In this document: in pieces, positions 17,610 to 26,318 of the stretch
Numbering within the stretch: position 1 is the first letter of the stretch
Layout: every line of letters begins with the position of its first letter
NCBI RefSeq assembly: GCF_016863535.1
Contig: NZ_BOPB01000007.1
Location: 1-64,000, forward strand
Source: Micromonospora lutea
GTDB taxonomy: Bacteria > Actinomycetota > Actinomycetes > Mycobacteriales > Micromonosporaceae
Direction: 5' to 3'
DNA length: 64,000 nt
Position numbers and translations under genes: made by a program
Notes under the pieces: model-generated
Database searches by the model: none
What the model was told of the DNA's origin: nothing
What the model saw: the letters and a program-made list of their open reading frames with translations, nothing else

Positions 17610-17705
17610 CGGTACAGATTACGATCAGCCTCGCGGCGCTTCCACGTCAATATGAGCCGAGCCGACGCCGAGCTACCGGGATCGCAGGAGGTGGGGGAGC
17701 GGCGG

Positions 17706-18317
17706 TCAGGTGGGGCGACGCAGGATGGTGACGGCGAAGTCCGCGTCGTCGCGCCACGGGCGCAGATCCCAGGTGGCGAAGCGATGTTCCAGGCGGAGTC
17801 CGGCGCTGACCACGTCGGCGTCGAAATCCGTCAGCTGATACCCCCGGTCGGTCCCGAATCCGACCGCGACCACGCCGTCCGGGTGCAGATGGGCGGCGAC
17901 GCGGCGCAGCACCCGGGGTTCGGTGCCGGCGGCGACGAAGGTCATCACGTTGCCGGCCAGCACCGCCGCGTCGAACGGCTCGCTCTCGCCGGCCGCCGTG
18001 AGGTCCAGTTCGGCCAGATCGGCGACGAGCCAGCGTGGCGCGGGATGATCGACGCGGGCCGCGTCGATCAGGACCGGGTCGGCGTCCACCCCGACCACCG
18101 TGTGCCCATGCCTGGCCAACTCGGCGCCGACCCGGCCGGTGCCGCAGCCGGCATCGAGGATCCGGGAGGCCGGTGGTACCAGCGTGTCGAGCAGGCGGGC
18201 CTCACCGGCCAGATCCGCCCCTTCGGCCGCCAACTGCCGGAACCGGTTGACGTACCACTGCGAGTGCCCAGGTCCGGTGTCGGTGACCCAACGGGTGTCC
18301 CTCATGCGCTCGCTCAT
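17706..18317 (-). CDS. Class I SAM-dependent methyltransferase
   Basis: Protein of 203 aa with motif I ILDAGCGTGRVGAEL (about residues 53-67), the acidic loop VVGVDADP and a motif near ADLAELDL. No substrate-defining domain is visible. The start ATG 18317 (MSERMRD) is plausible; an internal ATG four codons later is also possible. It lies 22 nt downstream of another, unrelated methyltransferase on the same strand and could be co-transcribed with it, though the proteins do not resemble each other beyond the SAM fold. Confidence 0.8.
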   Translation of the reverse strand: MSERMRDTRWVTDTGPGHSQWYVNRFRQLAAEGADLAGEARLLDTLVPPASRILDAGCGTGRVGAELARHGHTVVGVDADPVLIDAARVDHPAPRWLVADLAELDLTAAGESEPFDAAVLAGNVMTFVAAGTEPRVLRRVAAHLHPDGVVAVGFGTDRGYQLTDFDADVVSAGLRLEHRFATWDLRPWRDDADFAVTILRRPT

Positions 18318-18339
18318 GTCGCAACCGTATCCGGACGGC

Positions 18340-18951
18340 TCAGGGCAGTCGGGCGACGGTCACGAACTCGTTGTAGGTGAACACCTTGCCGGCGACCCGG
18401 TGGAACGGAAAGGAGTACTGGCGCAGCACGGTCAGGCCGAGTTCCCGGCAGGTTTCCGCGGTCTCGTCGAACCCGACGAAGCGGACGTGCGTGGGGTCAC
18501 TGTGGTAGCCGCGCTCCTGCGGGGTGATGAACACCGCCCGGCCGCCGGGGCGCACGAACGGCAGGTACGAGGAGACCACCTCGCGCGCCTGTTCGGCCGG
18601 CATGTGTTCCAGCAGGTGTGCGGCGAGCATCGAGTCGAACGCGTCCGGGCGGGCGTGCTCGGACCGGAAGAACTCCTCGACGGTGTACGCCTCCAGCCCC
18701 AGCTCCCGCGAGTGGGCCACCGAGGTGGGGTTGTGGTCGACGCCGACCGCGCCCGTGCCAAGGTTGATCAGGTTGCGGCCGAGACCCGACCCGACGTCGA
18801 GGGTCCGACCCAGCCGCAGTCGCCGCAGGTTCCACCGGTAGGGGGCCTGCACGTCCAGCAACCGCTTCCAGCGCGCCCCGCCGAGGTGCCGCAGTCGCTG
18901 GGTGTAGTCCTCACCTTCCGTGTCCGTCGGCTCCTGCCGTGCGGGTGCCAT
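18340..18951 (-). CDS. Class I SAM-dependent methyltransferase (UbiE-like)
   Basis: Protein of 203 aa with SAM motif I TLDVGSGLGRNLINL, acidic loop AVGVDHNP, and LAAHLLEHMPAEQARE followed by PGGRAVFITPQERGY, the layout of small-molecule or glycan methyltransferases. The start ATG at 18951 is fixed by GGGAGGG upstream; the longer frame beyond it has no support. The specific acceptor is unknown. Confidence 0.8.
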   Translation of the reverse strand: MAPARQEPTDTEGEDYTQRLRHLGGARWKRLLDVQAPYRWNLRRLRLGRTLDVGSGLGRNLINLGTGAVGVDHNPTSVAHSRELGLEAYTVEEFFRSEHARPDAFDSMLAAHLLEHMPAEQAREVVSSYLPFVRPGGRAVFITPQERGYHSDPTHVRFVGFDETAETCRELGLTVLRQYSFPFHRVAGKVFTYNEFVTVARLP

Positions 18952-19257
18952 CAGCCCTCCCAGTTGCCGTGCCGCTCGTCCTGGTACACCCCCATGTACG
19001 CGTGACCCGCGTCGCGATCGTCCCAGCCTAGCGGGGAAAACCGCTGCGTCACGCGGTGGCACGTGTGGCGATCCGAGCTGTTCCGTCGGTCGGGTCGGGT
19101 CGGTTCCGAGTGCCGCTGCGGGCCGACGGTGAACACGGTCGGCTGTGGGGGGTCACACGGCCCGACGGCAGGTAGGTTTCTGTCCAGGGTCGGCTGGCTG
19201 CCGTCCCGGTTCCGGGTGCCACCGTGACGGGGCGACCGGTTGAACGGGAGGGGCGCG

Positions 19258-19902
19258 ATGAGTCGGGACAGCTTCGACGAGCAGCTCGACCGGCTCACCG
19301 GCGTACTGGCGGTGATGAGCCGGGACGCCAGCGCGGCGATCCGAGGGGCCAGCACCGCATTGCTGGAGGTGGACCGGAACGCGGCCGAGACGGTGCTCGC
19401 CGGCGACGCCGTGCTGGACGCCCGGCGGGCCGAGGTGGAGACGATGATCCCCGAGGTGCTGGCGCGGCACCAGCCGGTCGCCTCGGACCTGCGGCTGGTG
19501 GTGTGTGCGCTGCGGGTCGCCGGGTCGTTGGAACGGATGGGCGACCTCGCGGTGCACGTCGCGAAGGTCGCGCTGCGTCGGCATCCGGTGGGGGTGGTCC
19601 CGGAGCCGGCCATGCCGGTCATGATGGCGCTGGCCGAGGCGGCGGCCCGCGTCGCGGACAAGAGCGCGATCGTGCTGGCCACCCGGGACCGGTTCGACGC
19701 CATGCAACTGGGGCTGGACGACGACGAGGTCGACGCTGCCCAGGAACGCCTGCTGTCGCAACTCGTCACCGACTGGCCGTACGGGGTGGAGTCCGCGATC
19801 GACCTGGCCCTGCTCGGCCGGTACTACGAGCGTTACGCCGACCACGCGGTGAACGTCGCGCGCCAGGTCGTCTACCTGGTGACCGGCACGATCCGTCTCT
19901 GA
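19258..19902 (+). CDS. phoU: Phosphate transport regulator PhoU
   Basis: All-helical metal-binding regulator of 214 aa that links Pst transporter activity to the PhoR/PhoP two-component system. Both PhoU repeats are visible: the first with LRLVVCALRVAGSLERMGDLAV (about residues 78-99), the second with LLGRYYERYADHAVNVARQ near the end, where the E-x3-D-x3 metal motifs lie. The start ATG at 19258 has CGGGAGGGG upstream. It is placed 215 nt upstream of pstS on the same strand; phoR/phoP are not in the window. Confidence 0.93.
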   Translation: MSRDSFDEQLDRLTGVLAVMSRDASAAIRGASTALLEVDRNAAETVLAGDAVLDARRAEVETMIPEVLARHQPVASDLRLVVCALRVAGSLERMGDLAVHVAKVALRRHPVGVVPEPAMPVMMALAEAAARVADKSAIVLATRDRFDAMQLGLDDDEVDAAQERLLSQLVTDWPYGVESAIDLALLGRYYERYADHAVNVARQVVYLVTGTIRL

Positions 19903-20008
19903 TCGGGCCCGCGACGGACAACAACCGGTCGCAAGAATCGGGACAATCGGTACTCCGGGCCTGCAACGTCACATCGGCGCTCCCCGGGTGGCGGTAGCGG
20001 GCCGGCAA

Positions 20009-20063
20009 GTTCATGTTGCGTTCACCTGGGTCCGGGAGTCCGGCTACCTGGGCCTCCTAACTT
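20009..20063 (+). promoter_or_regulatory. Candidate PHO box and promoter of pstS
   Basis: Two 11-nt direct repeat units starting GTTCATG (20009) and GTTCACC (20020) match the GTTCACC-type unit bound by actinobacterial PhoP; a third, weaker unit may follow (20031-20041). A TAACTT hexamer at 20058-20063 is a good -10 candidate, which puts the direct repeats over and just above the -35 region, as expected for an activator. The first base of pstS is at 20117. This implies induction of pst under phosphate limitation. Confidence 0.65.
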
Positions 20064-20116
20064 GGCTCGCGTACGGCCCGAACGGGCTGATGCACCCCGA
20101 TAGAGAGGCTTACCTG

Positions 20117-21193
20117 GTGAACCGCAACGTGCTTTCGCGGCGCGTCCTTGTCGGCGTCGCGCTTGCCGCGCTCGCGCTTACCGGCTGTGGTGGCAACGGC
20201 AACAGCTCGGAGCCGGGCGGCAGTGGCGGCGACGGCGCCTACGCCGACCTGTCCGGCGAGTTGAAGGCGTCGGGCGCCAGCTTCCCGGATGCTTACTACC
20301 AAGAGGTCGTCGAAGCCTTCAAGGCCGAGGCGTCCGGTGTGACGGTCACCTACAACGCGACCGGCTCCGGCACGGGCAAGAAGCAGTTCGGTGAGGGTCT
20401 TGTCGACTTCGCCGGCACCGACAGCCTGGTGAAGGAGACCGACGGCGTGGCCGCCGGCTCGTTCCTCTACGTCCCGACGGTGGCGGCCCCGATCACGGTT
20501 TCCTACAACCTTGAGGGCGTCGACAAGCTCCAGCTCAGCCCGGAGACGCTCGCCAAGATCTTCCAGACCGACATCAAGACCTGGGACGACGCGGCCATCA
20601 AGGCCGACAACCCGGGTGTCGAGCTGCCCAACACGCCGATCACCGTCGCGCACCGTTCGGACGGTTCCGGCACCACCAGCAACTTCACCAAGTACCTCGA
20701 CGCCGCTGCCGCCGGCACCTGGAAGCTGGGCAGCGGAGACACGGTGGCCTGGCCGGCCAGCACCCAGGGCGGCGAGAAGAACACCGGTGTCGCCCAGATC
20801 GTCAAGCAGACCAACGGTGCCGTCGGGTACGTCGACCTGAGCGACGCCAAGGCCACCGGTCTGACGTTCGCCGCCATCAAGAACAAGGACGGCCAGTTCG
20901 TCGAGCCGTCGCTGGAAGGCACCACCGCTGGTCTGGAAGGTGCCGAGATCGCCGACGACCTGAGCTACAACCCGCTCAACGCCGCCGGTGCCACCGCCTA
21001 CCCGATCACCGCGCCGACCTTCATCGTCGTCAAGACCTCCTACGACGACGCGAACAAGGCCGCGCTGGTCAAGGGCTTCCTCACCTACCTGCTCAACGAG
21101 GGCCAGGACCTGGCCAAGGACGTGGACTTCGCGCCGCTGCCGGCCTCCCTCAAGGACAAGGCGCTGGCCCAGGTCGAGAAGATCCAGGGCTGA
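20117..21193 (+). CDS. pstS: Phosphate ABC transporter substrate-binding lipoprotein
   Basis: High-affinity phosphate-binding protein anchored outside the membrane. A lipoprotein signal peptide ends at the lipobox LTGC (Cys about residue 23), followed by a Gly/Asn/Ser linker. Mature-domain motifs include KASGASFPDAYYQE and TYNATGSGTGKKQF, whose Ser/Thr/Gly residues line the phosphate site, and AHRSDGSGTTSNF. The GTG start at 20117 gives 358 aa; upstream in-frame codons add a non-signal extension. It is first gene of pstSCAB; a hairpin after its stop (21221-21253) probably raises its level relative to the permeases. Confidence 0.95.
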   Translation: MNRNVLSRRVLVGVALAALALTGCGGNGNSSEPGGSGGDGAYADLSGELKASGASFPDAYYQEVVEAFKAEASGVTVTYNATGSGTGKKQFGEGLVDFAGTDSLVKETDGVAAGSFLYVPTVAAPITVSYNLEGVDKLQLSPETLAKIFQTDIKTWDDAAIKADNPGVELPNTPITVAHRSDGSGTTSNFTKYLDAAAAGTWKLGSGDTVAWPASTQGGEKNTGVAQIVKQTNGAVGYVDLSDAKATGLTFAAIKNKDGQFVEPSLEGTTAGLEGAEIADDLSYNPLNAAGATAYPITAPTFIVVKTSYDDANKAALVKGFLTYLLNEGQDLAKDVDFAPLPASLKDKALAQVEKIQG

Positions 21194-21220
21194 TCCGATC
21201 AAGATCGCTAGGGCTTTCAG

Positions 21221-21253
21221 CTGGGGACGGGATCGCGTCGATCCCGTCCCTAG
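21221..21253 (+). terminator. Intra-operon hairpin between pstS and pstC
   Basis: A 14-bp stem (one G-U pair), left arm from 21221 and right arm ending 21253, loop GCGTC. The core is GGGACGGGATC pairing with GATCCCGTCCC. It stands 28 nt after the pstS stop and 25 nt before pstC. It may be a partial terminator or 3' mRNA stabiliser giving more PstS than PstCAB, as in many binding-protein operons. Confidence 0.65.
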
Positions 21254-21277
21254 CGGGGTACCTGAGCTGGAGTGAAG

Positions 21278-22270
21278 ATGACCTTGACGAAGAATCCCCC
21301 CGCCGCCAAGCCGACGTTGACCCAGCGCGGCAGCAGCGCCCTCGGCGACCGCGTCTTCTCCTGGTGGACGCTCGGCACCGGCCTGCTGGTGCTGGCGGTC
21401 CTCGGGCTGATCCTCATCACCACCGTGCGGGAGGCCTGGCCCGCGTTCGACGCGATGGGCCTGCGTTTCATCACCGAACGCGTCTGGGACCCGAACCCGG
21501 CCACCGGCGACGCCATCTTCGGTGCGCTGTCGTTCGCGTACGGCACCGCGGTCTCGTCGCTCATCGCGCTGCTCTTCGCGGTGCCGGTCTCGGTCGGCAT
21601 CGCGCTGTTCCTGACCGAACTGGCACCGCGCCGGCTGCGCGGCCCGGCAGTGACCGTGATCGACCTGCTGGCCGCCGTGCCGTCGGTGGTCTTCGGCCTC
21701 TGGGGCATCCTGGTCGTGGCGCCCGCGCTGGTTCCGTTCTACCAGTGGATGCATGACGTCCTCGGCGGCGTACCGCTGCTCGGCCGTCTCTTCGGCCCGG
21801 TCGGCAGCGGGCGCAACTTCATGACCGCCGGCCTGATTCTGGCGATCATGGTCACGCCGATCATCACCTCGATCACCCGCGAGGTGTTCAGCACGGTGCC
21901 GCGTGCCGACAAGGACGCCGCCCTCGCGCTGGGCGCCACCCGGTGGGAAATGATCCGGGGAGCGGTCTTCCCGCACAGCTTCGGTGGGGTCGTCGGCGCG
22001 GTCATGCTCGGCCTGGGGCGGGCGATGGGCGAGACGATCGCCGTTGCCCTGGTCATCGGCGGCGCCACGAACATCACCGCCAACCTGTTCGCCCCCGGCA
22101 ACTCGATGGCCGCCGTCATCGTGCAGCAGTTCGGCGAATCCACCGGCACCTTCACCGCCGCGCTGATCGGTCTCGGTGTGGTGCTGTTCGCGATGACGGT
22201 GTTGATCAACGTGTTCGCCCAGGTGGTCGTCCGTCGGGCCGAGGCCCGGATGAAGGGAAGCGTCGCGTGA
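21278..22270 (+). CDS. pstC: Phosphate ABC transporter permease PstC
   Basis: Inner-membrane permease, 330 aa, with about six helices and the EAA loop ITREVFSTVPRADKDAALALG followed by ATRWEMIRG, which docks on PstB. The start ATG 21278 is preferred because GGAG lies 5 nt upstream; a GTG two codons earlier (21272) is in frame and possible. It overlaps pstA by GTGA (22267-22270). Confidence 0.93.
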   Translation: MTLTKNPPAAKPTLTQRGSSALGDRVFSWWTLGTGLLVLAVLGLILITTVREAWPAFDAMGLRFITERVWDPNPATGDAIFGALSFAYGTAVSSLIALLFAVPVSVGIALFLTELAPRRLRGPAVTVIDLLAAVPSVVFGLWGILVVAPALVPFYQWMHDVLGGVPLLGRLFGPVGSGRNFMTAGLILAIMVTPIITSITREVFSTVPRADKDAALALGATRWEMIRGAVFPHSFGGVVGAVMLGLGRAMGETIAVALVIGGATNITANLFAPGNSMAAVIVQQFGESTGTFTAALIGLGVVLFAMTVLINVFAQVVVRRAEARMKGSVA

Positions 22271-23181
22271 CCGTCACCGCACCACCCGCCACCCGCCCGA
22301 CGGCCAGCGGACCCGACCTGACCCGGGCGGCGCTCTCTGGCCGGCGGCGGTTCACCAACCATCTCGCCACGGCAGCCATCTGGTTCGCCGTGCTGCTCGC
22401 CGTCATCCCGCTGGCCCTGGTGACCTATACGGTCATCGCCAAGGGCGGTGGGGTGATGAGCCTGTCGTTCCTGAACGAGGACATCCCCAACTCCTACCGC
22501 CGCGTCGGCGGGGGCATGGGCCCGGCGATCGTCGGCACGCTGCTCATCACCGGGATGGCCGCGTTGATGGCGATCCCGCTCGGCGTCTTCGGCGCGATCT
22601 ACCTCAACGAGTACGGCAAGCAGCGTCCACTGGCCCGGGTCATCCGGTTGATGGCCGACGTGATGACCGGCGTGCCGTCGATCGTGATGGGGCTGTTCGT
22701 CTACATCTCCTGGGTGCTGCTCGTCGGTGAGCAGACCGGCTTCGCCGGTGCGTTGGCGCTGGCCTGCCTGATGCTGCCGGTGGTCATCCGCAGCAGCGAG
22801 GAGATGCTCCGGTTGGTACCGGACGAGCTGCGGCAGGCCAGCATGGCGCTCGGTGCCCGCAAGTGGAAGACCACGCTCACCGTGGTGCTGCCGGCGGCGA
22901 TCTCCGGGATCACCAGCGGCTCGCTGCTGGCCGTCGCCCGCGCGGCCGGCGAGACCGCCCCGATCATCATCGTCACCGGCATCGTCTTCTCGCCCAACTG
23001 GAACCTCTTCGACGGTTCCAACACGGCGCTGCCAGCGCAGATCTTCCGCAACGCCAGCCAGCCCTTCGAAGCCGCTCAGGACCGGGCCTGGGGTGCGGCG
23101 TTGACGCTCATCGTGATCGTGCTCGGCTTCACCATCATCGCCCGATTCATCTCCAGCCGGTTCGCCATCAAGGAGCGCTGA
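22267..23181 (+). CDS. pstA: Phosphate ABC transporter permease PstA
   Basis: Second permease subunit, 304 aa, six predicted helices, EAA loop [19 protein letters not shown]. The first ~35 residues are a polar, Thr/Pro-rich cytoplasmic tail. The GTG start lies in a 4-nt overlap with pstC; one nucleotide separates its stop from the pstB start, so the three genes are tightly coupled. Confidence 0.94.
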   Translation: MTVTAPPATRPTASGPDLTRAALSGRRRFTNHLATAAIWFAVLLAVIPLALVTYTVIAKGGGVMSLSFLNEDIPNSYRRVGGGMGPAIVGTLLITGMAALMAIPLGVFGAIYLNEYGKQRPLARVIRLMADVMTGVPSIVMGLFVYISWVLLVGEQTGFAGALALACLMLPVVIRSSEEMLRLVPDELRQASMALGARKWKTTLTVVLPAAISGITSGSLLAVARAAGETAPIIIVTGIVFSPNWNLFDGSNTALPAQIFRNASQPFEAAQDRAWGAALTLIVIVLGFTIIARFISSRFAIKER

Positions 23182-23182
23182 C

Positions 23183-24040
23183 ATGGCCAGCAACGACACA
23201 AACCTCACCACCCGCCCGTCCGTGGCGGTGCACACCCCCGGCACCGCCACCGGTGCCGAGTCCGCCGCCTCGGTGATGCGGCTGCGCGACGTCAGCGTCT
23301 ACTACGGCAGCTACGAGGCGGTCCGCGGCACCAGCATGCCGATCCAGCAGAACCAGGTCACCGCGATGATCGGGCCGTCCGGCTGCGGTAAGTCCACCGT
23401 GCTGCGGGCGCTCAACCGGATGAACGACCCGATCCCGGGTGCCCGGGTCAGCGGTGACGTCCTCTTCCACGGCCAGAACCTGTACGCCAGGGACGTCGAC
23501 CCGATCCAGGTCCGCCGGCGCATCGGCATGGTGTTCCAGAAGCCCAACCCGTTCCCCAAGTCCATCTACGACAATGTCGCGTACGGGCTGCGGATCAACG
23601 GCATCAAGGGCCGTCTCGACGACCACGTCGAGGAGGCGCTGACCCAGGCCGCGCTCTGGGACGAGGTCAAGGACAAGCTCCGCAAGAGCGCCCTGGCGCT
23701 CTCCGGGGGCCAGCAGCAGCGGCTGTGCATCGCCCGGACGATCGCGGTCAAGCCCGAGGTGATCCTGATGGACGAGCCCTGCTCGGCCCTGGACCCGATT
23801 GCCACGGCGAAGATCGAGGATCTGATCTTCGAGCTGACGAACGACTACACCATCGTGATCGTCACGCACAACATGCAGCAGGCGGCCCGGGTCAGCCACT
23901 ACACCGCGTTCTTCACCGCCGAGGTGGACGAGCAGCAGGAGCGGCACGGCCGGCTGGTCGAGTTCAGCCAGACCGGCAAGCTGTTCACCAACCCCGCCGA
24001 CAAGCGTACGGAGGACTACATCACCGGTCGCTTCGGCTGA
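23183..24040 (+). CDS. pstB: Phosphate ABC transporter ATPase PstB
   Basis: Cytoplasmic ATPase powering PstSCA, 285 aa. Walker A is GPSGCGKST, signature [13 protein letters not shown], Walker [15 protein letters not shown]-loop [11 protein letters not shown]. The PstB-specific stretches [15 protein letters not shown] and [16 protein letters not shown] are present. An N-terminal extension of about 30 residues (Thr/Pro/Ala-rich) precedes the ATPase core. It is last gene of the operon; a 178-nt spacer separates it from the response regulator below. Confidence 0.95.
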   Translation: MASNDTNLTTRPSVAVHTPGTATGAESAASVMRLRDVSVYYGSYEAVRGTSMPIQQNQVTAMIGPSGCGKSTVLRALNRMNDPIPGARVSGDVLFHGQNLYARDVDPIQVRRRIGMVFQKPNPFPKSIYDNVAYGLRINGIKGRLDDHVEEALTQAALWDEVKDKLRKSALALSGGQQQRLCIARTIAVKPEVILMDEPCSALDPIATAKIEDLIFELTNDYTIVIVTHNMQQAARVSHYTAFFTAEVDEQQERHGRLVEFSQTGKLFTNPADKRTEDYITGRFG

Positions 24041-24218
24041 GGCCGAACGCGACCGTCGACGATGGGGCGCCGTTGTCCACGGGTGACCCACCGGGTGTGG
24101 TTGCTCGTGGTGACGCCCAGCCACGTCCGTTCGACCGTCGCCGACCTGTAGTGCAGGGGGTCGCCCTGCGCGACCGAGGTGTCGCGGTGGGCCTGAACTG
24201 AACCGGAGCCGGTGTGCG

Positions 24219-24968
24219 ATGAACAATCTCGTCGAGGCCACCAGGGGTGACCATCGATCCGACGGGCGTTTCGTGCTGCTCGTGGTGGACGACGACGAGA
24301 GCGTCGGTGCCGCGTTGGTCGCCCAGCTGGCCGACCATCGGGTACGCGGCCACCACTTCGCGCACGCCGCCGAGGCCCTGCTGGCCGCCGGGGCGCTGCA
24401 ACCGGACGCGGCTGTGGTCGCCGCTGGGCTGGCCACCATGAGCTGCACCGAGTTGGTGCGGCTGCTCGCCCGCCGGGCCGGCATCCCCACGGTGGTCGGG
24501 GTGGGTGACGAGGACGGCGGGGTGGCCGCAGCGGCGCTCAAGGCCGGTGCCACCGCCTGCGTACGGTGTCCCTACCAGCCCGAGGAGATGCTGCCCATCC
24601 TGCGGGCCATCCGTCCGGAGATCTCCGGTGCCCTCGATCCACCGATCGAACTGGGCGGGCTACGGGTGGACCCGGCGACGTTCGAGGTGAGCCTGCACGG
24701 CCGGACGATGGCCCTGCCGTTGAAGGAGTTCCGGCTGCTCTACTTCTTCATGAGCCACGCGGAGCGGACGGTCACCCGGGAGCAACTGCTCGCCGCCGTC
24801 TGGGGTGGCATCTCCGACGACACCTCGAACACCCTGACCGTGCACATCAAGCGACTGCGTCGGCGGTTGGCGCTGGACGGGGACCGGGCCCCGATGATCG
24901 TGACGGTACGCGGCCTGGGCTATCGGTTCGTGCCGGCCCAGGCCACGGCAACGCCGTCGACGTCGTGA
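24219..24968 (+). CDS. OmpR-type response regulator with degenerate receiver
   Basis: 249 aa: receiver-like domain at about residues 17-130 and winged-helix DNA-binding domain at 145-240 (LKEFRLLYFFMSH, TNTLTVHIKRLRRRL-like, VRGLGYRFV). The receiver keeps the acidic pocket (LLVVDDDES) but the phospho-acceptor Asp is replaced (DAAVVAAGL instead of D-x-x-L-L-D) and the conserved Lys is Cys (VRCPY instead of TKPF). It should therefore act without phosphorylation. No sensor kinase is adjacent. Placement after pstB makes a role in phosphate metabolism possible, but a 178-nt gap leaves this open. Confidence 0.8.
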   Translation: MNNLVEATRGDHRSDGRFVLLVVDDDESVGAALVAQLADHRVRGHHFAHAAEALLAAGALQPDAAVVAAGLATMSCTELVRLLARRAGIPTVVGVGDEDGGVAAAALKAGATACVRCPYQPEEMLPILRAIRPEISGALDPPIELGGLRVDPATFEVSLHGRTMALPLKEFRLLYFFMSHAERTVTREQLLAAVWGGISDDTSNTLTVHIKRLRRRLALDGDRAPMIVTVRGLGYRFVPAQATATPSTS

Positions 24969-25078
24969 CGATGGACCGGGGGCGCGCCGTGCGGTGGCGG
25001 GAGGTGCGTCAGCGAGGTCCGGGGGCGGCCGGGGGTGTTGGCGCGGGGCCAGACCCGTGCCAAGCCGGTCGGGCCGGC

Positions 25079-25537
25079 TCAGCTTCCGGCGACGCGCGCG
25101 GCGTCACCGCGTCGGTTGCCGGCGGCGACCTCCAGTCGGCGGACCTGTTCGATCACCGCCACCACGACGGCGTGTCCCTCCGGCGACAGGCGGGCGTCGA
25201 CAAGCCGTAACGCCACCTGCCGGATGTGCGGGTCGGCCAGCAGATGGAGGAGGTCGTCGTCGGGCGGATCCCGGTCGGCGGGTCGTCCGGTGAAGAACGA
25301 GGGTGGGCGACCGAAGAAGGCGGCGATCCCCTCCACCACGGATCGCCGTGGGTCCGGTGCCCGGCCCTGGCGCAGGTTGTTGAGGTGGGTGTGGGAGATC
25401 CGGCAGCCGCGCCGGGTCAACTCGCCGGCGACGTGACGGACGCTGTACGGCTTGCCGGTCGGGTCCGGGGTGGTGCGGAACAACCAGTCGAGACGCTCGG
25501 CGAAGGTCTCGCCGGGCTGGTCCGGCTCCTCAGTCAT
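25079..25537 (-). CDS. EspR-like XRE-family DNA-binding protein
   Basis: 152 aa protein with an N-terminal helix-turn-helix and a C-terminal helical dimerisation part. FAERLDWLFRTT, a divergent HTH around VRHVAGELTRRGCRISHTHL, and the FFGRPPSFFTG stretch correspond to the layout of mycobacterial EspR, a nucleoid-associated regulator of ESX-1 genes. The start ATG at 25537 has GGAGCCTCCATG context. Its presence here with an orphan EccB 12 kb away is suggestive only. Alternatively it is a general XRE regulator. Confidence 0.7.
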   Translation of the reverse strand: MTEEPDQPGETFAERLDWLFRTTPDPTGKPYSVRHVAGELTRRGCRISHTHLNNLRQGRAPDPRRSVVEGIAAFFGRPPSFFTGRPADRDPPDDDLLHLLADPHIRQVALRLVDARLSPEGHAVVVAVIEQVRRLEVAAGNRRGDAARVAGS

Positions 25538-25884
25538 GGAGGCTCCTCGCGCCGCGGAACACCAGATTTACACGAGGGCTGGACACGGAATCCAGCATTG
25601 ACAGGACTCCTTACTGTACGCGTACGATGGCATTCGTTTGGCAACCCCAGCGGCCGGACGGCTCCGGCCCGGCGGGTTGCCAACGTGGTCTCTCGGGCCC
25701 GCACACGTGGTGGCGAACGGGGGCGCGACGTGTGCGAGCGAGCCGCGCACGACGGCCGAGAGACCTCCGGGCGGCGCTCGTCCCGCCGGCCTCGCTCATG
25801 GCCGGTACCCGGCGGGCCCGCCCGGGCACCGTACGGTCACCACGGGCGGGCGTTTGTCCGGTGCCGACGGGGGTACCCAGCGCC
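25538..25884. other. Intergenic region with a candidate forward promoter
   Basis: 347 nt between the divergent EspR-like gene and the DUF2267 gene. The left part is relatively AT-rich and contains TTGACA at 25598 and TACGAT at 25623 with a 19-nt spacer, a plausible but long-spaced promoter reading right. The right part is GC-rich and stays open from an ATG at 25627 in the DUF2267 frame, but the translation there is Arg/Pro/Gly-rich without family character, so I treat it as untranslated leader. I see no RNA gene. Confidence 0.4.
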
Positions 25885-26241
25885 GTGCGGTTTCCGCTCT
25901 TCGTCGCCGCGGTGTCCCGCCGTTCCGGGCTGGCACCCGAACCCGCGGCCATCATCTCGCGCGCGGTGCTGCAGACCGTCGTGGAGCGGATGACCGGCTC
26001 CGCGCCGGCCGACCCAACCGGGTATCTACCGACCGAGCTGACCGATGCGGTGTCGCCGGACGGGCCGACCGACTTCCTGCGCCGGGTCGGCGAACGGGCC
26101 GGAGTCGACGAGCGTACGGCTGCTGCCGGGGCGGCGGCCGTGTTCGCCACCCTCCGCGAGACGGTGACCGTCGGCGAGTTCCAGGACATGGTGGCGCGGC
26201 TGTCGGCCGACAGCGGTGGCACCGAGCCGATCGCCGGGTGA
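25885..26241 (+). CDS. DUF2267 domain protein
   Basis: 118 aa protein matching the helical DUF2267 family from its first residues (RFPLFVAAVSRRSGLAPEPA) to the end (TVTVGEFQDMVARLSAD). Function is unknown; the family is frequent in actinobacteria, sometimes next to stress genes. The GTG at 25885 starts exactly where family similarity begins; a GTG 24 nt upstream is an alternative. The frame continues open to 25627 without recognisable homology. Confidence 0.6.
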   Translation: MRFPLFVAAVSRRSGLAPEPAAIISRAVLQTVVERMTGSAPADPTGYLPTELTDAVSPDGPTDFLRRVGERAGVDERTAAAGAAAVFATLRETVTVGEFQDMVARLSADSGGTEPIAG

Positions 26242-26306
26242 CGCGCGTCCGTCACCTGGCACGAGTGAGCCCGCTCCCTGCCGGCGGGCGGACCGGTGGC
26301 AACGGA

Positions 26307-26312
26307 TAGGCT
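26307..26312 (+). promoter_or_regulatory. -10 element of a probable leaderless mRNA
   Basis: TAGGCT lies 6 nt before the GTG at 26319, with no Shine-Dalgarno between. The geometry places transcription initiation at the start codon, the pattern of actinobacterial leaderless genes. Confidence 0.5.
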
Positions 26313-26318
26313 GCCGCC

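Noticed and set aside
25627..25884. N-terminal extension of the DUF2267 protein
   Set aside because: The extra ~86 residues are Arg/Pro/Gly-rich, unlike the family, and no ribosome site precedes the ATG.
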